Part shown: in pieces, positions 27,556 through 34,544 of the stretch
Position numbering within the stretch: position 1 is the first letter of the stretch
Layout: each line of letters begins with the position of its first letter
Origin: Kiloniellales bacterium
GTDB lineage: Bacteria; Pseudomonadota; Alphaproteobacteria; Kiloniellales; JAKSDN01
NCBI GenBank assembly: GCA_028280455.1
Contig: JANQLT010000083.1
Coordinates: 1 to 34,606, forward strand
Direction of reading: 5' to 3'
Length of the DNA stretch: 34,606 bases
Notes under the pieces: model-generated
What the model saw: the letters and a program-made list of their open reading frames with translations, nothing else
Told to the model about the DNA's origin: nothing
Databases searched by the model: none
Made by a program: the position numbers and the translations under genes

Positions 27556-28155
27556 ATGGCGGACCTTGGGCCGTATAGGGAGAAGATTGCCTCCATTCGG
27601 GATGAATGGGACAGAGCAGAAGAGTATATTAAGTTAGCTGAACAAGTATGTGAAAATGTCGTTTTCCCCTCAATCAAAGAACTTCGCTATTGTGGGCGAA
27701 GAATTGTAGAAGCATTACATGGAATTGAGGCAGAATTACCCGAAGAGAGCATTGATGCATTGATACAAGATGCACTTTTTGACTGTCATCGAGCGCGCCA
27801 TGATGCCATCGATGCAGCAACCTCGAAGATTGCGATAGACCTTGAAATTGCTACCAGAAAGATCGGTTACAAGACAGTCTTGGCGACGTTTCCGGAGTTC
27901 CCAGAGTTGTTTCGCCAGGTGACCACGGTGCGGACAAAGATCGTTGAGTCTCGCAAGGATCGCGGCAACAGAGAATCCATATATTCCACAATTGTCTCTA
28001 CAGACTTCAAGGAACTAGTCGCGCTCTACAATAAATTTAGAGAGTCGGAAATTCTAATGGTAAAATACGCTAAGGAAGATCGGAAAGAAAAATTGATCCT
28101 TTATTCATTGGCTATTGGCGGTATTATTGCTGGAATTATTGGTATAATTGTCTAG
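27556..28155 (+). CDS. Unrecognised 199-residue protein with C-terminal membrane anchor
   Basis: Starts MADLGPYREKIASIRDEWDR at ATG 27556. About 175 residues are predicted helical and charged, with cysteines at EQVCENV, LRYCGRR and FDCHRARHD, and no catalytic motif I recognise. The last about 20 residues (179-199, ILYSLAIGGIIAGIIGIIV) form one hydrophobic helix that ends at the stop codon, immediately preceded by KEDRKEK. This is the layout of a tail-anchored protein with the body in the cytoplasm. Codon use is AT-rich and unlike its neighbours. No clear Shine-Dalgarno precedes it, so coupling to the 75-residue gene is likely. Function unknown; an accessory, possibly defence-type, role is only speculation. 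Confidence 0.75.
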   Translation: MADLGPYREKIASIRDEWDRAEEYIKLAEQVCENVVFPSIKELRYCGRRIVEALHGIEAELPEESIDALIQDALFDCHRARHDAIDAATSKIAIDLEIATRKIGYKTVLATFPEFPELFRQVTTVRTKIVESRKDRGNRESIYSTIVSTDFKELVALYNKFRESEILMVKYAKEDRKEKLILYSLAIGGIIAGIIGIIV

Positions 28156-28179
28156 GCAAATTACAGTTGAGAAAATTAC

Positions 28180-29454
28180 CTAATAGGTATTACCGGTCAG
28201 CAAGGTCACCGCGGCGCTGGCCATGACCTGGGCGGACTGCACCAGGTGCTCGATCTCGACGTACTCGTCGACCTGGTGGGCCAGGTCGAGGATGCCGGGG
28301 CCGTAGGCGATGCAGTCCCGCAGGTGGCCGATGCGGGCGATGTGCTTCTGGTCGTAGGTGCCGGGCGAGACGACGTGCGCCGGCGCGCGGCCCAGGACCG
28401 CCTCGATGGCCGCGCCGACCGCCTGGACCACCGGCGCCTCGGCCTCGGTCAGGGTCGGCAGCACCGTCATCAGCTCGCGGATCTCGTAGCTGAAGCCGGG
28501 GCGCGTGCGGACCAGGTCGTCGAGCAGGCCGGTCACCTCGGCCTTCACCTCGTCGAGGGACTCCTCGATCAGGAAGCGCCGGTCGATGACCATGCGGCAG
28601 GAATCCGGCACCAGGGCGCTCGGCAGGCCCTCGAAGCCTTCGGCCAGGCCGCCGTGCAGGCTGTTGACGTTGAGGGTCGACTGGCGCGCGCCCTCGGGCA
28701 CCACCGGCATGGCCGTGCGCTTGCCGGCGAGCGCCGGCAGCAGCTCGTCCTCGAGCTTGCGCAGCACGGCGCCCATGTGGCGCACCGCGCAGTCGCCGAG
28801 GAAGGGCATGGAGCCGTGGGCGATCTGGCCGGCGGTCTCGATCTCGGCCCACCAGACGCCGCGGTGGCCGAGGCAGATGCGGTCGACGTTAAGCGGCTCG
28901 GGGATGATCACGTGGTCGATGCGCGGCCGCGAGAAGAGACCCTGCTCGGCCAGCCAGGCGACGCCCGCGTAACCGCCGGACTCCTCGTCGACCGTGCCGG
29001 AGATCTCCAGCGCGCCGGGCAGCTCGGGCATCAGGTCGCCCAGCACTTCGACGGCGACGATGGCCGCAGCGATGCCGCCCTTCATGTCGCAGGTGCCGCG
29101 GCCGTAGACCCGGCCGTCGCGCTCGACGCCGGCATAGGGCTCCAGGCTCCAGCCGCGGCCGGCCTCGACCACGTCGATGTGGCCGTTGAAGTGCACCGTC
29201 GGGCCGGGCCGGCTGCTCTCCTTGCGGGCCATGACGTTGGTCCGCGGGAACCTGTCGCTGTCGCCGATGGCGCCCTCGGCCCGGAGGTACTGCACCTGGT
29301 AGCCGCGCCGGGCCAGGCGCGCGCCGATCAGCTCGGCGCAGGGCCGGTAGGCGTCGCCCGGCGGGTTGACCGTCGGGATGCGCACCAGCGCCTGGGTCAG
29401 CGCGACGAGATCGCCGCGCCGCCGCTCGATCTCCTGCCAAAGCCGATCCTGCAC
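28180..29454 (-). CDS. M20 family deacylase/peptidase (ArgE/DapE type)
   Basis: Two-zinc amidohydrolase of the ArgE/DapE/CPG2 family. Visible metal and catalytic residues in the 424-residue protein: His92 and Asp94 in HFNGHIDVV, bridging Asp123 in GRGTCDMKGG, Glu157-Glu158 in VDEESGG, Glu186 in IIPEPL, and His393 in LDLAHQVDEY. The dimerisation lid spans about 200-310. The substrate, some N-acyl amino acid or dipeptide, is not set by sequence. Its last four codons (GNTY) lie in AT-rich DNA from the adjoining insertion, while a decayed copy of the ancestral ending (TGEAA) sits 1.16 kb away. The start ATG 29454 gives MQDRLWQEIERRRGDLV. It is divergent from the hydrolase gene. Confidence 0.93.
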   Translation of the reverse strand: MQDRLWQEIERRRGDLVALTQALVRIPTVNPPGDAYRPCAELIGARLARRGYQVQYLRAEGAIGDSDRFPRTNVMARKESSRPGPTVHFNGHIDVVEAGRGWSLEPYAGVERDGRVYGRGTCDMKGGIAAAIVAVEVLGDLMPELPGALEISGTVDEESGGYAGVAWLAEQGLFSRPRIDHVIIPEPLNVDRICLGHRGVWWAEIETAGQIAHGSMPFLGDCAVRHMGAVLRKLEDELLPALAGKRTAMPVVPEGARQSTLNVNSLHGGLAEGFEGLPSALVPDSCRMVIDRRFLIEESLDEVKAEVTGLLDDLVRTRPGFSYEIRELMTVLPTLTEAEAPVVQAVGAAIEAVLGRAPAHVVSPGTYDQKHIARIGHLRDCIAYGPGILDLAHQVDEYVEIEHLVQSAQVMASAAVTLLTGNTY

Positions 29455-29564
29455 ACCGGACTCCCTCCTGCCTGGAGACTAGCAGCTTCCCGCTCGGCCG
29501 GCCCGCCCTGGACGCTTGGCCGGTCTCTTGCGTATCACCACCTTAGGACCGGATACTCGAGTCG

Positions 29565-30578
29565 ATGACGAGCGAAAACATGCGGATTTCCTGGCTTCGG
29601 CACCGCTTCGGGCTGCTGGCGGCGGCTTTGGCGGCGGCCCTCCTCGCGGCGCCTCCCCTCGCAGCCTCCGGGCGCGCGGCCGAGCCCGATCCCTGGCTCG
29701 ACGCCACGGAGCGCTATCAGGAGTTCCTCGTCGAGGGCCGGCTGGACCGCAGCCGGATCGAGATCCTGTTCAGCCAGGTCTGGGGCCGGCTCGAGGGCAT
29801 GACCCTGCTCTTCGTGCCCTCCTGGCTGTCCGACCAGGCACGCGCGGCGAGCGACAGCCTCGGCGTCATCGAGTACATGGACGCCCAGGTCGCGGCCATG
29901 CGCCGCACCGGGCTCGCCGCCGAGATCGTCGCCATCGATTCCGAGGCCTCGGTGCCGGCCAACGCCCAGGTGCTGGAGCGGCGGGTGCGCAGCGGCGAAG
30001 GGCCCTTCTGCCTGATCTCGCACAGCAAGGGCGGGCTCGACACGCTGGAGTTCCTGCTGCGCAGCGACCCGGCGACGCGCGACAAGGTGGCCTGCTGGGT
30101 GGCGCTGCAGGCGCCCTTCGCCGGCTCGCCCTTCGCCGACATCGCCAGCGACATCGAGCCGGTGCGCTGGATGGCGCGCGAGCTGCTGACCGCGCTCGGC
30201 GGCTCCGAGCGCTCGCTGCTCGACCTGCGCGAGGACACGCGGCGCGCCTACATGGAGACCTTCGACAAAGATATCGAGCGTCTGGCCGCGGGCTTGCCGA
30301 TCCTCTCTTTCGCGACCTACCTGGACGGCCCGCAGCTCGCCACCCTGCCGACCTTCGCCACCAGCGAGCTGATGCAGCTCCTCGGCGGCGGCCAGCGGCC
30401 GAACGACGGCCTGGTGCCGCTCGACTCCGCCGTGCTGCCCCATGCCCCCTACATCGTCGCCCAGGGCATCGACCACAACATGACGACCACCGACACCCTG
30501 GTCCTCAAGAACCCGCTCGACCGCGTCGCCCTGACCAAGCTGCTGCTCGCCCTGGTGCTGACCCTCGACGAAACCTGA
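29565..30578 (+). CDS. Exported alpha/beta hydrolase (lipase-like fold)
   Basis: A 337-residue protein with an N-terminal basic then hydrophobic segment (about 12-35) ending AASGRA, consistent with a signal peptide. The nucleophile elbow is SHSKGG with Ser154, in CLISHSKGGLDTLEFL, close to the G/S-H-S-x-G pattern of lipases and PGAP1-like hydrolases. Asp in NDGLVPLDS and His in GIDHNMTTTD are placed to complete a triad. ALQAPFAGSPFAD follows the elbow as in lipases. ATG 29580 (MRISWLRHRF) is an alternative start. It is divergent from the M20 gene. The substrate is unknown. Downstream is a repeat-rich gap. Confidence 0.8.
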   Translation: MTSENMRISWLRHRFGLLAAALAAALLAAPPLAASGRAAEPDPWLDATERYQEFLVEGRLDRSRIEILFSQVWGRLEGMTLLFVPSWLSDQARAASDSLGVIEYMDAQVAAMRRTGLAAEIVAIDSEASVPANAQVLERRVRSGEGPFCLISHSKGGLDTLEFLLRSDPATRDKVACWVALQAPFAGSPFADIASDIEPVRWMARELLTALGGSERSLLDLREDTRRAYMETFDKDIERLAAGLPILSFATYLDGPQLATLPTFATSELMQLLGGGQRPNDGLVPLDSAVLPHAPYIVAQGIDHNMTTTDTLVLKNPLDRVALTKLLLALVLTLDET

Positions 30579-30593
30579 GCGGCGCTCTCGTCC

Positions 30594-30692
30594 CATCATC
30601 ATTGCGAGCCGGCGTCAGCCGGCGTGGCAATCCAGACCATCGGCGAACCCGCAGCGGTCTGGATCGTATCGCAACGTTTGCGATGACATGAC
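30594..30692 (+). repeat. Intergenic repeat, copy 1 (REP-like hairpin)
   Basis: Starts CATCATTGCGAGCC and ends near GCGATGACATG. The core at 30601-30636 folds as ATTGC ... GCAAT outside and GCCGGC-GTCA-GCCGGC inside. Further symmetry follows: TCCAGACC (30631-30638) with GGTCTGGA (30656-30663), and TCGCAA-CGT-TTGCGA (30669-30683). A second copy in the same orientation is at 30888-30980; the 36-base cores match at 32 positions. Confidence 0.75.
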
Positions 30693-30757
30693 GTGTGACA
30701 CAGGCGCCGAGGCCACCAAGGCGGGTGGGGAAGCGCGCCGTTGGGTCGTTTGGCTTT

Positions 30758-30854
30758 GACACGGATAAACACAGATGGACACGGATAGCTCAAAACAGAA
30801 TGAAGAGTTCTTCTTCATATTGGTTATCCGTGTCCATCTGCGTTCATCCCTGTC
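30758..30854. repeat. 30-bp inverted repeat with internal direct repeat
   Basis: The arm at 30758-30787 pairs with 30825-30854 at 27 of 30 positions. Within the left arm GACACGGATA occurs twice, 20 bases apart (30758-30767, 30778-30787). The loop holds a smaller hairpin ATGAAGA / TCTTCAT (30800-30818). This resembles the ACGGATAAACACAGATG type of intergenic repeat found in several bacterial phyla. No coding sequence is supported here; the 426-bp gap between the hydrolase and DUF899 genes is made up of this element and the two REP-like copies on its sides. Confidence 0.75.
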
Positions 30855-30887
30855 GAAAAGCAGCTCGCTCCAGCAAGCTCAAACCTT

Positions 30888-30980
30888 GTCATTTCGAGCC
30901 GACGTCAGTCGGCGAGGCAATCCAGAAAGCTCCCGACGAAGGTGCGTTCCTGGTCTGCTTCGCTTCGCTCGCGGTGACGA
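30888..30980 (+). repeat. Intergenic repeat, copy 2 (REP-like hairpin)
   Basis: The core at 30891-30926 matches copy 1 at 32 of 36 positions. Its inner stem is GCCGAC-GTCA-GTCGGC, where copy 1 has GCCGGC-GTCA-GCCGGC. The two differences are compensatory and keep the stem perfect. It ends near GGTCTGCTTCGC and GGTGACGAAG, 24 bp before the stop of the DUF899 gene. Confidence 0.75.
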
Positions 30981-31004
30981 AGCGGTGGTCGTAGCAGGCC
31001 GACC

Positions 31005-31712
31005 TCAGGCCCCATAGGCGTCGTGGTGGCGGACCCAGGCCATGGTGAAGTCGAGGTCGTCCTCGTCGCGGCCCTTGGGCACCAGGTCCAGCAGGTTGTA
31101 GACGCCGAGCAGGATGTCGAGGCCGCGGGCGTAGGTCGAATAGCTGTGGTAGACGGCGCCGTCGCCGCCCCTGGCGAAGACGCTGAGGCCCGGCGCTTCC
31201 GTCGCCGGGAAGGACTGGTCCGCGTAGTTGTAGTGCACCGGGCCGGCCTCGAGCTGTTCCTGGCTGAAGGACACCTGGAAGTCGCGGTTGAAGCTGCTGC
31301 CCGCCGAGGAGAGCCATTTGACGCTCCAGCCCATGCGCGTCCGAAAGGCCTGGATCTCGGCCAGGGGCGCGCTGGACACGAAGACCATCCTGACGTCGCG
31401 CTGCTCGAGGTGGACGAGCGCGGGATCGACGTGGTCGGCGAACATCGAGCAGGCCTTGCAGCCCTCGCCCCAGCCCGGCCCGAGCATGAAGTGATAGACG
31501 ATGAGCTGGCTGCGGCCCTCGAAGAGGTCGGCCAGGCTTTCCCTGCCGTTCGGCCCCTCGAAACTGTAGTCGCTCTCGACGCGCTCCCAAGGCAGGGCCT
31601 GGCGCGCCCGGGCCAGCGCGTCGCGCTGCCGGGTCAGCTCCTTCTCCTGGGCCAGCAGCGCCTTGCGCGCCGCCAGCCAGTCCTCGTGCGAGACGACGGC
31701 GTGATCGGACAT
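31005..31712 (-). CDS. DUF899 family thioredoxin-like protein
   Basis: A 235-residue cytoplasmic protein of the DUF899 family. It starts MSDHAVVSHEDWLAARKALL with a long basic/acidic helix typical of the family (EKELTRQRDALARARQALPW), then a thioredoxin-like domain: LADLFEGRSQLIVYHFMLGP, GCKACSMFADH with Cys85 and Cys88 as a CXXC pair, and VFVSSAPLAEIQAFRTRMGW. The end, HSYSTYARGLDILLGVYNLLDLVPKGRDE, is also characteristic. Redox activity is plausible, but no reaction is established to my knowledge. GGAG lies 8 bases before ATG 31712. It is divergent from an ArsR regulator, a common pairing that suggests control by it. Confidence 0.92.
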   Translation of the reverse strand: MSDHAVVSHEDWLAARKALLAQEKELTRQRDALARARQALPWERVESDYSFEGPNGRESLADLFEGRSQLIVYHFMLGPGWGEGCKACSMFADHVDPALVHLEQRDVRMVFVSSAPLAEIQAFRTRMGWSVKWLSSAGSSFNRDFQVSFSQEQLEAGPVHYNYADQSFPATEAPGLSVFARGGDGAVYHSYSTYARGLDILLGVYNLLDLVPKGRDEDDLDFTMAWVRHHDAYGA

Positions 31713-31779
31713 GTCTGAGCTCCCGTGACTCCTGTTCGTCGCGGGCCTCGCGGGGCGCGTCCGGCGCTCGCCTGCCCGC

Positions 31780-31812
31780 TTGTCTATATTTTAGTGATCC
31801 CTATAATATAGA
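31780..31812 (+). promoter_or_regulatory. Promoter and operator of the arsR-type gene (probably leaderless)
   Basis: TTGTCT (31780-31785), 16 bases, then a perfect TATAAT (31802-31807). The ArsR ATG begins at 31815, only 7 bases after the -10 box, so transcription should start at or next to the ATG. An inverted repeat from 31783 to 31812 (outer arms TCTATATT / AATATAGA, then one mismatch and three more pairs) covers the spacer and -10 box. Binding of the repressor there would block its own promoter and could also affect divergent DUF899. There is no room for a Shine-Dalgarno sequence. Confidence 0.65.
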
Positions 31813-31814
31813 CC

Positions 31815-32168
31815 ATGGCCGCGAACCACAAGCCCGCCGAAGCAGGACCGGCCGCGGCAAGGCCGGCGGACGTGTTCCACGCCATCGCCGACGCCAACCG
31901 CCGGCGCCTGCTCGACCTGCTGCGCGACGAGGAGCGCTGCGTGCAGGACTTGGTGCCGCACCTCGGCATCACCATCGGCGCGGTCTCCCAGCACCTGAAG
32001 ATCCTGCTCGACGGCGGCCTGGTCACCCGCCGCAAGGCCGGCCGCCACCGCTACTACCGCGCCGTCCCGGGCGCCCTCGACGAGGTCCAGGCCTGGGTCG
32101 AGCACCACCGGGTCTTTTGGGAAACGCAGTTGGACCGCTTGGCGCGGCACCTGCAGACGAGCGAGTGA
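31815..32168 (+). CDS. ArsR/SmtB family transcriptional regulator
   Basis: A 117-residue winged-helix regulator. The pattern is VFHAIADANRRRLLDLLRDEERCVQDLVPHLGITIGAVSQHLKILLDGGLVTRRKAGRH-type, with the recognition helix GAVSQHLKILLD and wing RRKAGRHRYY. The arsenic/cadmium box (CXC) is absent; only one Cys occurs, in ERCVQDL. It is therefore closer to the non-metal ArsR group often found beside SRPBCC or DUF899 genes. The C-terminal helix WETQLDRLARHL is typical of that group. It likely represses itself and the divergent DUF899 gene through the inverted repeat ending 2 bp before its ATG. The effector is unknown. Confidence 0.92.
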   Translation: MAANHKPAEAGPAAARPADVFHAIADANRRRLLDLLRDEERCVQDLVPHLGITIGAVSQHLKILLDGGLVTRRKAGRHRYYRAVPGALDEVQAWVEHHRVFWETQLDRLARHLQTSE

Positions 32169-32254
32169 CCCTCGGGCGGTCCGCCATTCCCCCGTGACCC
32201 CGCCTGCCGTCACATCATACAATCCCGCGCTGTCGAGCTGGGGGCGTTCAACGC

Positions 32255-33778
32255 ATGGTCGCGCGGGTCAACACGGTCGCCTTTCATGGCATCGAGGTGA
32301 TCGCGGTCGACGTGCAGGTGCAGATGGCCGCGGGGCTGCCGGCCTTCACGGTGGTCGGGCTGCCGGACAAGGCCGTCGCCGAGAGCCGGGAGCGGGTGCG
32401 CGCCGCGCTGCAGGCGCTCGGCCTGGCGCTGCCGCCCAAGCGCATCACCGTCAACCTGGCGCCGGCCGACCTGCTGAAGGAAGGCAGCCACTTCGACCTG
32501 CCGATCGCGCTCGGCCTGCTGGCCGCCATGGGCGTGCTGCCGGCCGACGAGGTGGCCGGCTACACGGCGCTCGGCGAGCTGGCGCTGGACGGGAGGATCA
32601 ACGCGGTCGCCGGCGTGCTGCCGGCGGCGATCCACGCGCTGCAGCAGGAGCGCGGCCTGATCTGCCCGCAGGCGCAGGGCGGCGAGGCGGCCTGGGCCGA
32701 GGGCCTGGAGGTGCTGGCGCCCGACACGCTGCTCGCCCTGATCAACCACGTGAAGGGCAAGCAGGTGATGCAGCCGCCGGTGCCGGGCGCGGTCGAGCCG
32801 GCCGAGAGCGGCCTCGACCTGGCCGACATCAAGGGCCAGGAGAGCGCCAAGCGGGCCCTGGAGATCACCGCGGCCGGCGGCCACAACCTGCTGATGATCG
32901 GCCCGCCGGGCGCCGGCAAGTCGATGCTGGCGGCGCGCCTGCCGAGCCTGCTGCCGCCGCTGTCGCCGGCCGAGGCGCTCGAGGTCTCGATGATCCATTC
33001 GGTCGCCGGCCTGCTGGAGGGCGGCCGCCTGCTGCGCCTCCGGCCCTTTCGCGACCCGCACCACTCGGCCTCGCTGCCGGCCCTGGTCGGCGGCGGCCAG
33101 CGCGCGCGGCCGGGCGAGGTCTCGCTGGCCCACCTCGGCGTGCTGTTCCTCGACGAGCTGCCGGAGCTGTCGCGGCCCACGCTGGAAGCCCTGCGCCAGC
33201 CCCTGGAGAGCGGCCGCGTCTCCATCGCCCGGGCCGCGGCCCATGTCACCTACCCGGCGCGCGTGCAGTTCGTCGCCGCCATGAACCCCTGCCGCTGCGG
33301 CCACCTGGACGACGCCGCGCTGGCCTGCCCGCGGGTGCCGAAGTGCGCGCAGGAATACCAGTCGAAGATCTCCGGCCCGCTGTTCGACCGCATCGACCTG
33401 CACATCGAGGTGCCGGCCGTCTCGCCGGCCGACCTGACCCTGCCGCCGCCGGCCGAGGGCAGCGCCGAGGTCGCCGCCCGCGTCGCCGCCGCCCGCGAGC
33501 GCCAGCGCGCGCGCTACGACGCGCTCGAGACCGAGCCGCGCCCGCGCAGCAACGCCGAGCTCGACGGCGCGCCCCTGGAGGCCTTCGCCACGCCCGACGC
33601 CGAGGGCCAGCGCCTGCTCACCGACGCCGCCGCGAAGATGAAGCTCTCCGCCCGCGGCTACCACCGCGTCCTGCGCGTCGCCCGCACCTTGGCCGACCTG
33701 GAAGCCGTCGAGAGTGTGCGTCGCCACCACGTGGCCGAGGCACTTAGCTATCGCCGGGTGATGCCGGGGCGGGGCTGA
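32255..33778 (+). CDS. comM: YifB/ComM family Mg-chelatase-like AAA+ ATPase
   Basis: AAA+ protein related to ComM, a hexameric helicase that promotes branch migration during natural transformation. The 507-residue protein has the N-terminal LonC-like domain (1-170: VGLPDKAVAESRERVRAAL, KRITVNLAPADLLKEG, DLPIALGLLAA), then DIKGQESAKRALEITAAGGHN, Walker A GPPGAGKS at 216-223, Walker B VLFLDELPE, and the zinc-finger-like segment AAMNPCRCGHL with later cysteines ACPRVPKC. FDRIDLHIEVP and LSARGYHRVLRVARTLADLE close the Mg-chelatase C-terminal domain. Length is normal. A 76-bp gap separates it from the ArsR gene; a small hypothetical gene follows 4 bp after its stop. Confidence 0.96.
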   Translation: MVARVNTVAFHGIEVIAVDVQVQMAAGLPAFTVVGLPDKAVAESRERVRAALQALGLALPPKRITVNLAPADLLKEGSHFDLPIALGLLAAMGVLPADEVAGYTALGELALDGRINAVAGVLPAAIHALQQERGLICPQAQGGEAAWAEGLEVLAPDTLLALINHVKGKQVMQPPVPGAVEPAESGLDLADIKGQESAKRALEITAAGGHNLLMIGPPGAGKSMLAARLPSLLPPLSPAEALEVSMIHSVAGLLEGGRLLRLRPFRDPHHSASLPALVGGGQRARPGEVSLAHLGVLFLDELPELSRPTLEALRQPLESGRVSIARAAAHVTYPARVQFVAAMNPCRCGHLDDAALACPRVPKCAQEYQSKISGPLFDRIDLHIEVPAVSPADLTLPPPAEGSAEVAARVAAARERQRARYDALETEPRPRSNAELDGAPLEAFATPDAEGQRLLTDAAAKMKLSARGYHRVLRVARTLADLEAVESVRRHHVAEALSYRRVMPGRG

Positions 33779-33782
33779 TGCC

Positions 33783-34106
33783 TTGTCGACGCGAAAGCTC
33801 GCTTCTCTACTCGCCTCCGTGAAAGCCGCCACCGGCGCCGAGCGCGCGCTCGACCGGGCTGTTCACGAAGCGCTCGGCGACGGCGCGGACGAGGTGCCGC
33901 CTTACACGGCCTCGGTCGATGCCTGCATCGAGCTGGTGCACGGCGCGCTGCCGGGCTGGGGCTGGCATGTCGGCTTCGGGCCGCTCGGGATCATTCCCTA
34001 TGCCTCGCTGCACAAGGACGAGGCGCGCTTCGAGGCCAGCGCGCCGACCGTGCCGCTGGCGCTCCTGGCGGCGACGATCGCGGCGGCAGAGGCGAACGGC
34101 GGTTAG
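33783..34106 (+). CDS. Small hypothetical protein, possible phage ABA-sandwich domain
   Basis: A 107-residue protein from TTG 33783, which begins 4 bp after the comM stop, with GGGGCGGGG upstream that could serve as a ribosome site. The segments ERALDRAVHEALG, YTASVDACIELVHGALPGWGWHVGFG and FEASAPTVPLALLAATIAA resemble small phage-derived proteins annotated as ABA sandwich domains, from the placement of YTASxDA and the Trp-rich strand. I hold that assignment loosely. High GC and codon use match the chromosome. Its TAG overlaps the stop of the convergent cupin gene (34103-34106). No role can be stated. Confidence 0.65.
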   Translation: MSTRKLASLLASVKAATGAERALDRAVHEALGDGADEVPPYTASVDACIELVHGALPGWGWHVGFGPLGIIPYASLHKDEARFEASAPTVPLALLAATIAAAEANGG

Positions 34107-34486
34107 GCCGCCATCGGCGGGTCCGTCGCCTCGCCGCCCGGCGGGCCGTACATCATCACCCAGGTGGCGAAGTCGTCGGAGAAGCCCTCGAAGCGGTGCG
34201 GCGTGCCGGCGGGCACGAAGATGGCGTCGCCCGGGCCGAAGGGGATGCGCTCGAGGGATCGCTCGTCGGCGCCCACGGCGAAGGCGCCCCGGCCGCGCAC
34301 GATGACGTAGAGCTCGTCCTGCTCGTGCACCGGCTGGCGGTCGCGGCCGCGCGGCTCGTAGTAGTAGAGCGTCAGGCTGCCGTGCTCGAGCAGCGCCGCG
34401 GCCGGCAGGCCCTCTGGGCTGCGGCCGGCGGCCAGGGCGGCCTCGACGGCACGGTGGGCTTCGGCGGGGGCGCTGGCGAAGAACAT
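34103..34486 (-). CDS. Single-domain cupin protein
   Basis: A 127-residue cupin. Motif 1 is QPVHEQDELYVIVRGRGAF; His is present at the first metal position, but the second His of HXH is Gln (HEQ). Motif 2 is PFGPGDAIFVPAGTPHRFEG with the later His. A metal site of His, Glu and His is still possible. The start ATG 34486 has AGGAG 8 bases upstream. Small cupins of this type have many roles (isomerase, dioxygenase, sensor); none is decided here. It is convergent with the preceding gene, sharing stop-codon bases, and its upstream side runs into a strong inverted repeat at the window edge. Confidence 0.87.
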   Translation of the reverse strand: MFFASAPAEAHRAVEAALAAGRSPEGLPAAALLEHGSLTLYYYEPRGRDRQPVHEQDELYVIVRGRGAFAVGADERSLERIPFGPGDAIFVPAGTPHRFEGFSDDFATWVMMYGPPGGEATDPPMAA

Positions 34487-34544
34487 GGCGTCGTCTCCTT
34501 CAGGAATACGCAGGCCGGTGCGTTTTCCGTTCGGTCGGCGCCGG

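Noticed and set aside
30695..31017. Short open frames in the repeat region between the hydrolase and DUF899 genes
   Set aside because: Their sequence is explained by inverted and REP-like repeats, and they lack protein-like composition and ribosome sites.
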